This document shows, one piece after another, positions 17,477 to 25,415 of a stretch of DNA of 64,000 bases. Every line of letters starts with the position of its first letter. Position 1 is the stretch's first letter. The notes beneath the pieces are model-generated. The model made no database searches. It was not told where the DNA came from and saw nothing but the letters and a program-made list of their open reading frames with translations. The translations under genes were made by a program, and so were the position numbers. The stretch is from JAWXVE01 sp044425575 (GTDB taxonomy: Bacteria > Bacillota > Clostridia > Lachnospirales > Lachnospiraceae): the NCBI GenBank assembly GCA_044425575.1, contig JAWXVE010000002.1, forward strand, positions 11,649 through 75,648, read 5' to 3'.

Positions 17477-18433
17477 TTAGATCCCTTGCAAGGCTACTAA
17501 GCAAAGTATTGCTGTAATAATAGAAAATACTGCTACAATTCTCGTCTCTGACCATCCACATAATTCAAAATGATGGTGAATGGGAGCCATTTTAAAAATT
17601 CGTTTTCCACCAGATAACTTAAAGTACGTTACTTGTAGAACAACGGATAACATTTCAATTACGTAGATGAATCCTACAATTAAGATAAAAAGTGGCATTT
17701 GTAACATATAGGCAGTAGCGGCAACAAACCCTCCTAGCGCCAAAGAACCTGTATCTCCCATAAATACACTTGCAGGATATACATTGAATAATAAAAATCC
17801 TAGCAGTCCCCCAACTACTGCACACGTAATGGGTTCAATACCGCTTGCTGTCCCAATGGCTACTACACTAAAGAATGTGGCCACCATAATGGTAACACTA
17901 CTAGCCAATCCATCTAATCCATCGGTAAAATTAATTCCGTTTACGGTAGCAAGAACCACGATAAATAAGAATGGAATGTTCCATCTACCTAAGTCTAGAA
18001 CCAAATTTGATGTAAAAGGAATCTTCATAGCTAAGTCAATCTGTGCGTATTCTGTAATATAATATGCAAAAATGCCTGTCACTATGATTTGACCAATCAG
18101 CTTATGCAAAGCAGACAATCCTTTGGAACGCTTTAATACCACTTTAATATAATCATCTAAGAAGCCAATCAAACCAAATCCGATGGTAACAAATAACACT
18201 GGTATAACGGCTGGATATTCTTTACAATATAAAAGGGATGTAATCGTAACACTTACTAAGAATAGAATCCCTCCCATAGTTGGAGTTCCCGTCTTCTTTA
18301 AATGGGACTGTGGTCCGTCATCTCTCACGGTTTGCCCTATTTTAATTCTACGTAAAATAGGTATAATAATTGGTCCAAGTAGTGCACTGATTCCAAATGC
18401 AATTATTACCGGTATTGCCATGCTAACATTCAT
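17477..18433 (-). CDS. mraY: Phospho-MurNAc-pentapeptide transferase MraY
   Basis: The 318-residue membrane enzyme makes lipid I from UDP-MurNAc-pentapeptide and undecaprenyl phosphate. Signatures are GTPTMGGILF, the Asp-rich LIGFLDDYIKV, NGINFTDGLDGLASS, VFMGDTGSLALGG and the C-terminal KMAPIHHHFELCGWSE with its histidine cluster. Ten membrane segments fit the known topology. In most dcw clusters murD and murG flank mraY and ftsW; here mraY is followed directly by ftsW. Confidence 0.97.
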   Translation of the reverse strand: MNVSMAIPVIIAFGISALLGPIIIPILRRIKIGQTVRDDGPQSHLKKTGTPTMGGILFLVSVTITSLLYCKEYPAVIPVLFVTIGFGLIGFLDDYIKVVLKRSKGLSALHKLIGQIIVTGIFAYYITEYAQIDLAMKIPFTSNLVLDLGRWNIPFLFIVVLATVNGINFTDGLDGLASSVTIMVATFFSVVAIGTASGIEPITCAVVGGLLGFLLFNVYPASVFMGDTGSLALGGFVAATAYMLQMPLFILIVGFIYVIEMLSVVLQVTYFKLSGGKRIFKMAPIHHHFELCGWSETRIVAVFSIITAILCLVALQGI

Positions 18434-18469
18434 CTTTTTACCCTGTCCTCTTTATTTTCTTTTCCTATT

Positions 18470-20188
18470 TTACTCTATTTGCTCTAAATAAGGAAGAACA
18501 TTTTCATAAAGTTGTTTGACCATTGGTGCTACAATGGTTCCTCCGTAGTACGTACCCTCAGGATGTTCAATGAGTGCAAGGGTTATAACTTGTGGATCAT
18601 CTGCAGGGGCAAATCCAATAAAGGAAGAAATATATTGCCCTGTTCCACGTGGTAATGTTTCACTAGTCGCTGTTTTACCACCAATGGAATAGCCTTCCAT
18701 ATAAGCATTAATACCACCACCATTCTCTACCACTTGTTCTAACATATACTGTAATGTTTCCGAAGTTTCCTCACTAATAATTTCTTCTATAATGGGGTAT
18801 TCAAATGTCTCAATTACTTCTCCCTCTTGCTCCACTGATACTCCAAAATGAGGTGTTACACGATTACCGCCATTTACCATGGATGCCACAGTAGTTAACA
18901 TCTGGATAGGTGTCACTTGAAAAGATTGACCAAACGTCATAGTAGCTAATTCTACTGGTCCAATGGCATCTTCTTCGTGCATAATGGTAGAAGCTTCTCC
19001 TGGAAGGTCAATTCCTGTTTCTTCCATTAAATAAAAGGATTCTAAATATTCATAATAGGTAGTTGCCCCTAATCGTTCTCCCACCGTTACATATACAGGA
19101 TTACAGGAATTCATCGTCCCTTCTAAAAAGGTTTCCACTCCATGTCCTTCTACATTATGGCAGCTGATTTTTCGATCTTCTACAATAATATAACCAGGAC
19201 ATTGAAACGTATCTTCCATGGTCACAACACCTTCTTCTAACCCTGCCGAAGCTGTCATCACCTTAAAAACAGATCCTGGCTCGTAAGTATCGCTAACACA
19301 ACCATTACGCCATACCCCATTATAATACTCTTGCAATTGACTTTCATCCATAATACTACTATCTATGGTATCTGCAATTTCAAATGGTTCATTCAAGTTA
19401 AATTCTGGCACATTTACCATGGCAAGGATTTCTCCCGTATTAGGATTCATCATTAAGATAGAGACACTATCAGCTGATTTGGCTTCTAGTGCTTGATTAG
19501 CAAGTTGTGTGGCATATTGCTGAATGTTAATATCAAGGCTAATATGTAGGTCATTTCCTGAAATTGGTTCCAGACGAGATTCCCCATATTCCTCTATTTC
19601 CACTCCTGTTGCATCTGTAATGGTAAGTATGGTTCCATCTTCTCCCTTAAGATACTCCTCATACATTACTTCTAAACCAATAATACCTTGATTATCTGCT
19701 CCCGTAAAGCCTAGTACTTTAGAAGCCAATGTATCATAGGGATAATATCGTTTATAATCTTCATCTACTTTTACGCCATCTAATTGGTAGGAACGAATTG
19801 CATCTCCTACTTCAATGGACACGTTGCTTTTTACTTTTTCAATAGCAGAATACTTCTCTACACTGGCCCGAACTGTTTCCTCTGACAAACCAAGTTCTGA
19901 GCTGAGCACAGAAATGACCAACTCTGAATCCGTAATTTGACTATAGATTACCGATACTGTACACACAGTTGTATTAATGGCAAGAGATGTGCCTGTGGCA
20001 TCTATGATCTCTCCTCTTGCTGCTTTAATGGCACGTTCACGTTCATGTAGTTCTTGTGCTTCACTTGTATAATATTCTGATTGTATAATCATTAAATAGC
20101 CACACCGTACCATTAATAATACAAATGCAACCATAATAACACTACTCAACCCTACAATCTTTTTGCGATGAAATGTTTTATTCTTCAC
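18470..20188 (-). CDS. Class B penicillin-binding protein, SpoVD-like
   Basis: The 572-residue transpeptidase has an N-terminal membrane anchor (14-35), a dimerisation domain beginning RGEIIDATGTSLAINTT, and the transpeptidase domain from about 235. Motif 1 is EPGSVFKVMT (Ser-x-x-Lys), motif 2 SCN, and motif 3 reads GGKTATSE where KTG is usual. No C-terminal PASTA domains are present, which B. subtilis SpoVD has. It is the second of two tandem class B PBPs; one probably serves division and the other spore cortex. Assignment to SpoVD is by order in the cluster and is tentative. Confidence 0.85.
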   Translation of the reverse strand: MKNKTFHRKKIVGLSSVIMVAFVLLMVRCGYLMIIQSEYYTSEAQELHERERAIKAARGEIIDATGTSLAINTTVCTVSVIYSQITDSELVISVLSSELGLSEETVRASVEKYSAIEKVKSNVSIEVGDAIRSYQLDGVKVDEDYKRYYPYDTLASKVLGFTGADNQGIIGLEVMYEEYLKGEDGTILTITDATGVEIEEYGESRLEPISGNDLHISLDINIQQYATQLANQALEAKSADSVSILMMNPNTGEILAMVNVPEFNLNEPFEIADTIDSSIMDESQLQEYYNGVWRNGCVSDTYEPGSVFKVMTASAGLEEGVVTMEDTFQCPGYIIVEDRKISCHNVEGHGVETFLEGTMNSCNPVYVTVGERLGATTYYEYLESFYLMEETGIDLPGEASTIMHEEDAIGPVELATMTFGQSFQVTPIQMLTTVASMVNGGNRVTPHFGVSVEQEGEVIETFEYPIIEEIISEETSETLQYMLEQVVENGGGINAYMEGYSIGGKTATSETLPRGTGQYISSFIGFAPADDPQVITLALIEHPEGTYYGGTIVAPMVKQLYENVLPYLEQIE

Positions 20189-20276
20189 ATACCTTCTCCC
20201 TACAATTCTTGTTACTCTATTTTATTAGGGAGGTGTCCACTTTATTCACTTTCACCAATTTCTTGTCCAATTATTC

Positions 20277-22376
20277 TTATATTGCATCTTCTTCTGTGGT
20301 GGTTTCTGTAGTTGTTTCTGTAGTGCTTTCCGTTGTGCTTTCTGTAGTTGTTTCTGTGGTGTTTTCCGTAGTTGTTTCTGTGGTGTTTTCCGTAGTTGTT
20401 TCTGTGGTATTTTCCGTACTATTCGTTGTGGTATCTGCTTCTTCCACTTCTTCTACTTCTTCTCCTTCTTCTCCTTCTACTTCTTCTACTTCTTCCGGAA
20501 AAATATTAAGGTAAGGTAGCACTTCTGCCATAATTTTATTACATACTTCCATAGCATATGTGGAGTGAGGTTGATCGGCTACATTTGGTTCATCAATTAC
20601 CACATAAATGAGTACTTCTGGATTTTCGGCTGGTGCATATCCCATAAAGGAAACTACATAATCACCCGTACCACGAGGATATTTTTCAGCAGTTCCTGTC
20701 TTACCGCCCATTGTATACCCTTCTGGACAAGCTGCCGCACCTGTTCCTAGAGCCACTGTAGCATCACAATATTCTATAATCTGTGTACTAGTTTCCGATG
20801 AAATGGTTTGTTTTAAAAGTCGCGGTTCAATATTCTCTAACGTGGAACCACTATCATTTATAATCTTCGTAACTACATGTGGCTCATAGTAATAGCCCCC
20901 ATTAATAAGAGAGGAAAAGGCTGCCGCCATTTGAATCATAGTCGTATTATACCCTTGACCAAAGGATGCGATAGCTAGATCAGTAGGCACCATGGTATCT
21001 GCATCGAATACCAAACTATCGGTACGTGCTTCTCCTTGTAAATCTATGTTGGTCTTAAGTCCAATATTGAAGTTATCGAGACCTTCCATGAACACATCAA
21101 TACCTTCCTCCATTACCATGTACATTAATGCTACATTACACGACTGTTCAATGGACTGCGATATTGTTAACTCTCCATGGCCATATACATTTACACAACT
21201 AATTGGATCTGGATGTCCACTTACCGTATAGCTACCAGTACAATTGTACACTTCATCACCTGTTAACTTACCATATTCTAAACCAATGGCTACGGTCATA
21301 AGTTTTGCAGTGGAACCAGGTTCATAAGTATCTGATATACAGAAATTTCTCCATATTTGGTTGAGTGCTTCATATGTGGCAGTTTCATCCATCTCGCTAA
21401 TTTCTTCTTCTGTGTAATAAGCTGTTAAATCATATGGATTATTTAAATCATAATTAGGATAACTTGCCATGGCTAAGATTTCGCCTGTATTAGGATCCAT
21501 AACAATAACACCTGTGTTCGTACTTCCTAATTCATCCTCTCGGTATTCTCCTTTGTGTTCTTCATTGAATTCCAAGATATAATTTTCTACAATTTTTTGA
21601 ATATTAATATCAATGGATGTTACAATAGAATTACCATCTACAGCTGCAATGGTCGTTCTCTCTAGAATGGAATTACTATTTAAGTATCCATATTCTCGTC
21701 CATTTGTGCCATTTAGCACATCATTATAATACTCTTCAAGTCCATACATCCCCACATTATCACTTGTGGAAAATCCAATGGCATCACTGGCAAGGGAACC
21801 ATTTGGATAATAGCGCGTATACTCTTCCTCAAACCAAATACCCAATATATTGCCTTGTACCACTTCACTATCATCCGTTGTAGTAGTTGTAGCACTTTGT
21901 AACTCTTCGAATGCTGCCACCGAATCATAATCTTGCTGTCTGGCAACGCGATAATATTGAGAGTCTGGATTATCGTTAATATATTGTCTAATAGTTGATT
22001 CATCCACTCCAAAACACTGGGATAAAGCATTTAACGTTGCTGTAATATCTGCTTGTACATCTGCTGCATCATCTCCACTACGTCCTGATCCACCTAGTAT
22101 TTTCGTATCCAATATGACATTGTAGACCTTTGTGCTAGTCGCAAGTTGCAACATATTCGCATCATATATATCACCGCGTTCAAAAGGAATCGTTGTACTA
22201 TCATATGATTGTTGTGATAATATTTGCCTTGTATAAGTTTCCCCTTTTTCTGCATTAATATAGATTATTTTAGCACTTAATCCTACAAAAGCTAGTAGCA
22301 CTAATACAAATAGTACTGCCAGCTTTTTCTGCATTTTCTTGGTGAATTTTCCATTTACATTCCGCATCTTATTCAT
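20277..22376 (-). CDS. Class B penicillin-binding protein, FtsI-like, with Thr/Glu-rich tail
   Basis: The 699-residue transpeptidase has a membrane segment at about 19-41 of the chosen start, a dimerisation domain (IPFERGDIYDANMLQLA), and the catalytic motifs EPGSTAKLMT, SCN and GGKTGTAEKYPRGTG. The last 75 residues are an acidic linker (EEVEEVEGEEGEEVEEVEE) followed by Thr/Glu repeats that would lie outside the cell. The start at 22376 is chosen because GAGGAAG lies six bases before it; an ATG 15 bp upstream lacks a ribosome binding site. It lies directly after the ftsL-like gene, the usual place for FtsI. Confidence 0.88.
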   Translation of the reverse strand: MNKMRNVNGKFTKKMQKKLAVLFVLVLLAFVGLSAKIIYINAEKGETYTRQILSQQSYDSTTIPFERGDIYDANMLQLATSTKVYNVILDTKILGGSGRSGDDAADVQADITATLNALSQCFGVDESTIRQYINDNPDSQYYRVARQQDYDSVAAFEELQSATTTTTDDSEVVQGNILGIWFEEEYTRYYPNGSLASDAIGFSTSDNVGMYGLEEYYNDVLNGTNGREYGYLNSNSILERTTIAAVDGNSIVTSIDINIQKIVENYILEFNEEHKGEYREDELGSTNTGVIVMDPNTGEILAMASYPNYDLNNPYDLTAYYTEEEISEMDETATYEALNQIWRNFCISDTYEPGSTAKLMTVAIGLEYGKLTGDEVYNCTGSYTVSGHPDPISCVNVYGHGELTISQSIEQSCNVALMYMVMEEGIDVFMEGLDNFNIGLKTNIDLQGEARTDSLVFDADTMVPTDLAIASFGQGYNTTMIQMAAAFSSLINGGYYYEPHVVTKIINDSGSTLENIEPRLLKQTISSETSTQIIEYCDATVALGTGAAACPEGYTMGGKTGTAEKYPRGTGDYVVSFMGYAPAENPEVLIYVVIDEPNVADQPHSTYAMEVCNKIMAEVLPYLNIFPEEVEEVEGEEGEEVEEVEEADTTTNSTENTTETTTENTTETTTENTTETTTESTTESTTETTTETTTEEDAI
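20283..20424. repeat. Degenerate Thr/Glu-coding tandem repeats at the PBP 3' end
   Basis: Units of about 24 bp around a TTTCTGTGGTGTTTTCCGTA core (plus strand) recur, producing alternating TTE, NTTE and STTE peptides. The plus strand is open in another frame and encodes a Val/Ser-rich shadow without a ribosome binding site. Confidence 0.85.
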
Positions 22377-22395
22377 GTGCATCTTCCTCATTCTA

Positions 22396-22423
22396 TGTAT
22401 TTAATTCGTTGTATTTAATTCGT
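22396..22423. repeat. 14-bp tandem duplication across the ftsL stop codon
   Basis: Two identical units, 22396-22409 and 22410-22423, cover the last codons and stop of the ftsL-like gene and the start of the gap before the PBP. The duplicated copy of the stop lies in non-coding DNA. Confidence 0.9.
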
Positions 22424-22909
22424 TGGAATATCATTAATTTGACGAACATAATCTCCGTCAATACTTGTATAAGGTACTACTTGTCCTGCTGTTGCATGGC
22501 TCATTCCTAATTCTTCTGTGGCAATTCTTGCAATTTCGCTTAAATCAATACTTGCCGTAATGCGATTTTGTGTTTCATCATTTAATGTTTTGATGGTATT
22601 TAATTCCTTTTCCAAGGATGCAATCTCCACCGTTGCAGTTGTGATTTCAGCTTGTATATTCACGTAACCACCTAATATATAGCATACTGCTGCTAGTGCC
22701 AATGTTAGAGATAATAAGCTTCCAATGCTAAAATGAGAAGCTCGTTCTCGGTTTTTTCTAACTGCGCGGGATACTTTCTTAGTAGGACGTGCTGGCTGCA
22801 ACTCCCGATATTTCCTTGCGGTAGAAGTCTCAACGTACCTTGGGGTACGTCTTTCTCTGCTGTATGTAGTTTGTCTTTTGTTCGCTTCATATGAATAGGT
22901 TCTACCCAT
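22415..22909 (-). CDS. FtsL-like septum protein
   Basis: The 164-residue bitopic protein has a long basic cytoplasmic tail (1-58, many Arg and Lys), one membrane segment at about 62-82 (IGSLLSLTLALAAVCYILGG) and a coiled coil (EITTATVEIASLEKELNTIK). It ends with a short domain containing IARIATEELGMSHA, the pattern shared by FtsL and DivIC proteins. Primary sequence in this family is poorly conserved; the call rests on topology and its site between rsmH and ftsI. It would join DivIB and DivIC in activating septal peptidoglycan synthesis. Confidence 0.8.
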   Translation of the reverse strand: MGRTYSYEANKRQTTYSRERRTPRYVETSTARKYRELQPARPTKKVSRAVRKNRERASHFSIGSLLSLTLALAAVCYILGGYVNIQAEITTATVEIASLEKELNTIKTLNDETQNRITASIDLSEIARIATEELGMSHATAGQVVPYTSIDGDYVRQINDIPTN

Positions 22910-22937
22910 GTCAAACTACCTTCCTTTACACTCATTT

Positions 22938-23873
22938 CTACTGTTTCTCAAATATACGCAATTTTGCACTTTTTGATCTTGCATTCCCACTTAACTCTTC
23001 TTCACTTGGTATGATTGGCTTCCTTGTAATTACTTTCCCTTGTGGTAATTTACCACACATACATACCGGAAAATTAGGTGGGCATGTACAAGGATTGGCT
23101 AAATTCCGAAAGTGATTCTTTACAATACGATCTTCCAAAGAGTGAAAAGTAATAATGCATAGTCTTCCCTGTGGATTTAATAATTCCACTAATTCTTCAA
23201 TGGACTGCTTGAGTACATCTAGTTCATGATTGCACTCAATTCGTATGGCCTGAAACGTTCGCTTTGAGGGATGTCCACCTGTTGCACGTACTTTTGCTGG
23301 GATGGCTCCTTTGATAATATCATTTAATTGTCCTGTAGTCGTAATCTCACCGAATTCTCTTGCTTTTACAATATGTTTCGCAATATTCTGTGCAAAGGAA
23401 TCTTCACCATATTGGCGAATCATTCTTGCCAACTCCCCTTGGGAGTACTCATTCACAATTTCCTTAGCACTTAAAGATTGACGTTGATCCATTCGCATAT
23501 CAAGCACTGTATCGTATTTATATGAAAATCCTCGTTCTATAGTATCAATCTGGTAAGAAGATACACCAAGGTCTAGTACAATACCATCTACCCCATTTAC
23601 ACCCTGTTGATTCATGCAAGACTTCATATTACAATAATTGTCTCTCAGTATGGTCACATGTTCTGCAAAAGGTTCTAACCGCTTAGTTGCAGCTTGAATT
23701 GCCGCCTCATCTTGATCAATTCCATACAACTTACCAGTACCTTGTAACCGCTTGGCTATATGGTAGGAATGTCCACCACCACCTAATGTTCCATCTACAT
23801 AGATTCCGTTTTCTCGAATCTGTAATCCCTCTATTGTTTCTTCTAATAGTACAGAAATATGTTTAAAATCCAT
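22938..23873 (-). CDS. rsmH: 16S rRNA (cytosine-1402-N4) methyltransferase
   Basis: The 311-residue enzyme methylates C1402 of 16S rRNA with S-adenosylmethionine. The motif YVDGTLGGGGHSYHIAKRL binds the cofactor, followed by DGIVLDLGVSSYQ, RATGGHPSKRTFQAIRI and IITFHSLEDRIVKNHF. A Cys-rich PCTCPPNFPVCMCG segment near the end is typical of Clostridia. The start MDFKHISVLLEETI is supported by AAAGGAG seven bases upstream. It follows mraZ by 13 bp in the classical mraZ-rsmH order. Confidence 0.97.
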   Translation of the reverse strand: MDFKHISVLLEETIEGLQIRENGIYVDGTLGGGGHSYHIAKRLQGTGKLYGIDQDEAAIQAATKRLEPFAEHVTILRDNYCNMKSCMNQQGVNGVDGIVLDLGVSSYQIDTIERGFSYKYDTVLDMRMDQRQSLSAKEIVNEYSQGELARMIRQYGEDSFAQNIAKHIVKAREFGEITTTGQLNDIIKGAIPAKVRATGGHPSKRTFQAIRIECNHELDVLKQSIEELVELLNPQGRLCIITFHSLEDRIVKNHFRNLANPCTCPPNFPVCMCGKLPQGKVITRKPIIPSEEELSGNARSKSAKLRIFEKQ

Positions 23874-23886
23874 ATATACTCCTTTG

Positions 23887-24318
23887 TTAGATTCCAAGTC
23901 CTAATTCTTCCATATGTTCTGCAATTGTTTCCATATCTTCCATGGTAGTAGTATCCATCCAACGCTCTTTGCTCCAGATTTCAATTCTGCTCCCCACACC
24001 CACTAGAACTGCTTCTTTGGTAATCTCTGCAAATTCCCTCAAAATGCTAGGAATTAACACTCTACCTTGCTTGTCTATTTCAATGCTTGCCGCTCCTGCT
24101 AGAAAAAAACGTACAAATTGGCGGGCATCTTTATTGGTTAATGGTAATGATTTTAACTTCTCTTCGAACACTTGAAATCCTGCATTGTCATACACAAATA
24201 AGCATCCGTCCAATCCCTTAGTAATGACAAAATCATCTCCAAGTGATTCACGAAGCTTCGACGGCATAATTAATCTGCCCTTTGCATCGATTGTATGGTT
24301 ATATTCTCCCATATACAT
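23887..24318 (-). CDS. mraZ: Transcriptional regulator MraZ
   Basis: The 143-residue DNA-binding protein has two SpoVT/AbrB-type half-domains with the signatures DAKGRLIMPSKLRESL and DKQGRVLIPSILREFA. MraZ assembles into rings and binds direct repeats ahead of its own operon. The start MYMGEYNHTID is chosen because GGTGAT lies just upstream. Four matching 10-bp repeats are found at 24365-24400. It is the first gene of the dcw cluster. Confidence 0.96.
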   Translation of the reverse strand: MYMGEYNHTIDAKGRLIMPSKLRESLGDDFVITKGLDGCLFVYDNAGFQVFEEKLKSLPLTNKDARQFVRFFLAGAASIEIDKQGRVLIPSILREFAEITKEAVLVGVGSRIEIWSKERWMDTTTMEDMETIAEHMEELGLGI

Positions 24319-24364
24319 ATTCATCACCCATTATGTAACTGCTACAAAAAGTGTTTGTTGGCAT

Positions 24365-24400
24365 CCACTTCCCACCACTTTCCACCACTTTTCACCACTT
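24365..24400 (-). promoter_or_regulatory. MraZ operator: four AAGTGG repeats in 10-bp register
   Basis: On the minus strand AAGTGGTGAA, AAGTGGTGGA, AAGTGGTGGG and AAGTGG follow each other with an exact 10-bp period. MraZ-binding repeats of GTGG type are known in other bacteria, with 10-bp spacing. The array begins eight bases downstream of the -10 hexamer, where a ring-shaped repressor could block initiation. Confidence 0.85.
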
Positions 24401-24407
24401 AATATGT

Positions 24408-24436
24408 ATCATACCGTAGAAATGCCCTTTTGACAA
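24408..24436 (-). promoter_or_regulatory. Sigma-A promoter of the dcw cluster
   Basis: TTGTCA, a 17-bp spacer and TATGAT lie immediately upstream of the MraZ repeats, 90-118 bp before the mraZ start. Confidence 0.75.
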
Positions 24437-24446
24437 GCAAAAATGC

Positions 24447-24490
24447 ACAAAAAAAAGACCCTTTTTTTACCAAAAAAGAGTCTTTTCTAT
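24447..24490 (-). terminator. Terminator downstream of lgt
   Basis: The minus strand forms AAAAGAC...GTCTTTT with an inner A/T stem, followed by a run of T. It separates lgt from the mraZ promoter. Confidence 0.8.
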
Positions 24491-24527
24491 ATCTAGCGTT
24501 CTCGATTGTCCAAATAACTATATGTGG

Positions 24528-25397
24528 TTATTCTGTCACTTTATTCCGAAAATGTTTTTTACACAAAATAAAGATTTCGATTGCAATTGCAACTACAAAT
24601 AGAGATGCTCCCAACAATTGTGAAACAGCAATCTGCGTTGTTCCAATTAAAAGTTGGTCTGTCCGCATTCCTTCTACAATGGCTCGACCTAGTCCATAAC
24701 CGCCTAGATACATCACAAGGATTTCTCCTCGGTAGTTCTTATGCTTATAATATAGAAGCATGAGGATTAACAAAATGCCATTCCAAGCACTTTCATACAG
24801 AAAGGTTGGGTGCACTTGGATATAATCAATCCCTTCTGTAACATGGGCTAATATGTCAGGTGTCAAATCACTTGTGCGAACTGCAGCTAGGGGTAACCTC
24901 ATAGCAAATAATCCATCACTATATCCTCCAAACGCTTCTCGATTCATAAAATTCCCATATCTACCTATCATTTGCCCAAGTACCAACCCTGGTATGGCCG
25001 TGTCTGCCATTTCTAAGAAAGACAACTTCTTAATACGTGTATACACATATAAAGTAAGCAAAGCAGCTATAACACCACCATAAATTGCAAGACCGCCACC
25101 TCGTATATTTAAGATTTCCTTTATATTATCTTTGTAATACTCCCAGGAAAATGCCACATAATAAAGCCTGGCACCAATTAAGGCAAAGATTAACCCATAG
25201 ATCAAGTAATCCCAGTAGTGATCTGGATTTTGACCGGTTTGCTTGGCAATATGGGAAGCCAACAGTAAACCTGCAAAAGCACCAATACCAATAATAATTC
25301 CATAAAAAGCAATGGAAAACCCAAATACTGTAACGGACTTTGGAACATGTTCCAGATAAATTCCTAAATTCGGAAATGCAATTGCATCTACACCCAT
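24528..25397 (-). CDS. lgt: Prolipoprotein diacylglyceryl transferase
   Basis: The 289-residue integral membrane enzyme moves diacylglycerol from phosphatidylglycerol to the lipobox cysteine of prolipoproteins, including the several lipoproteins encoded here. Seven membrane segments are visible. The family signature is GQMIGRYGNFMNREAFGG; IRGGGLAIYGGVI and VHPTFLYESAWN are further conserved segments. It lies 19 bp after ychF and is followed by a terminator. Confidence 0.96.
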   Translation of the reverse strand: MGVDAIAFPNLGIYLEHVPKSVTVFGFSIAFYGIIIGIGAFAGLLLASHIAKQTGQNPDHYWDYLIYGLIFALIGARLYYVAFSWEYYKDNIKEILNIRGGGLAIYGGVIAALLTLYVYTRIKKLSFLEMADTAIPGLVLGQMIGRYGNFMNREAFGGYSDGLFAMRLPLAAVRTSDLTPDILAHVTEGIDYIQVHPTFLYESAWNGILLILMLLYYKHKNYRGEILVMYLGGYGLGRAIVEGMRTDQLLIGTTQIAVSQLLGASLFVVAIAIEIFILCKKHFRNKVTE

Positions 25398-25415
25398 ATG
25401 TTCACCCCCACTTTT

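Noticed and set aside
20173..20514. Plus-strand open frame rich in Val and Ser opposite the PBP tail
   Set aside because: It is the complement of the Thr/Glu repeat coding region, has no ribosome binding site and no recognisable domain.
24365..24400. CRISPR-like short repeats
   Set aside because: The 10-bp period and AAGTGG core fit an MraZ operator; no CRISPR arrays or cas genes occur in the window.
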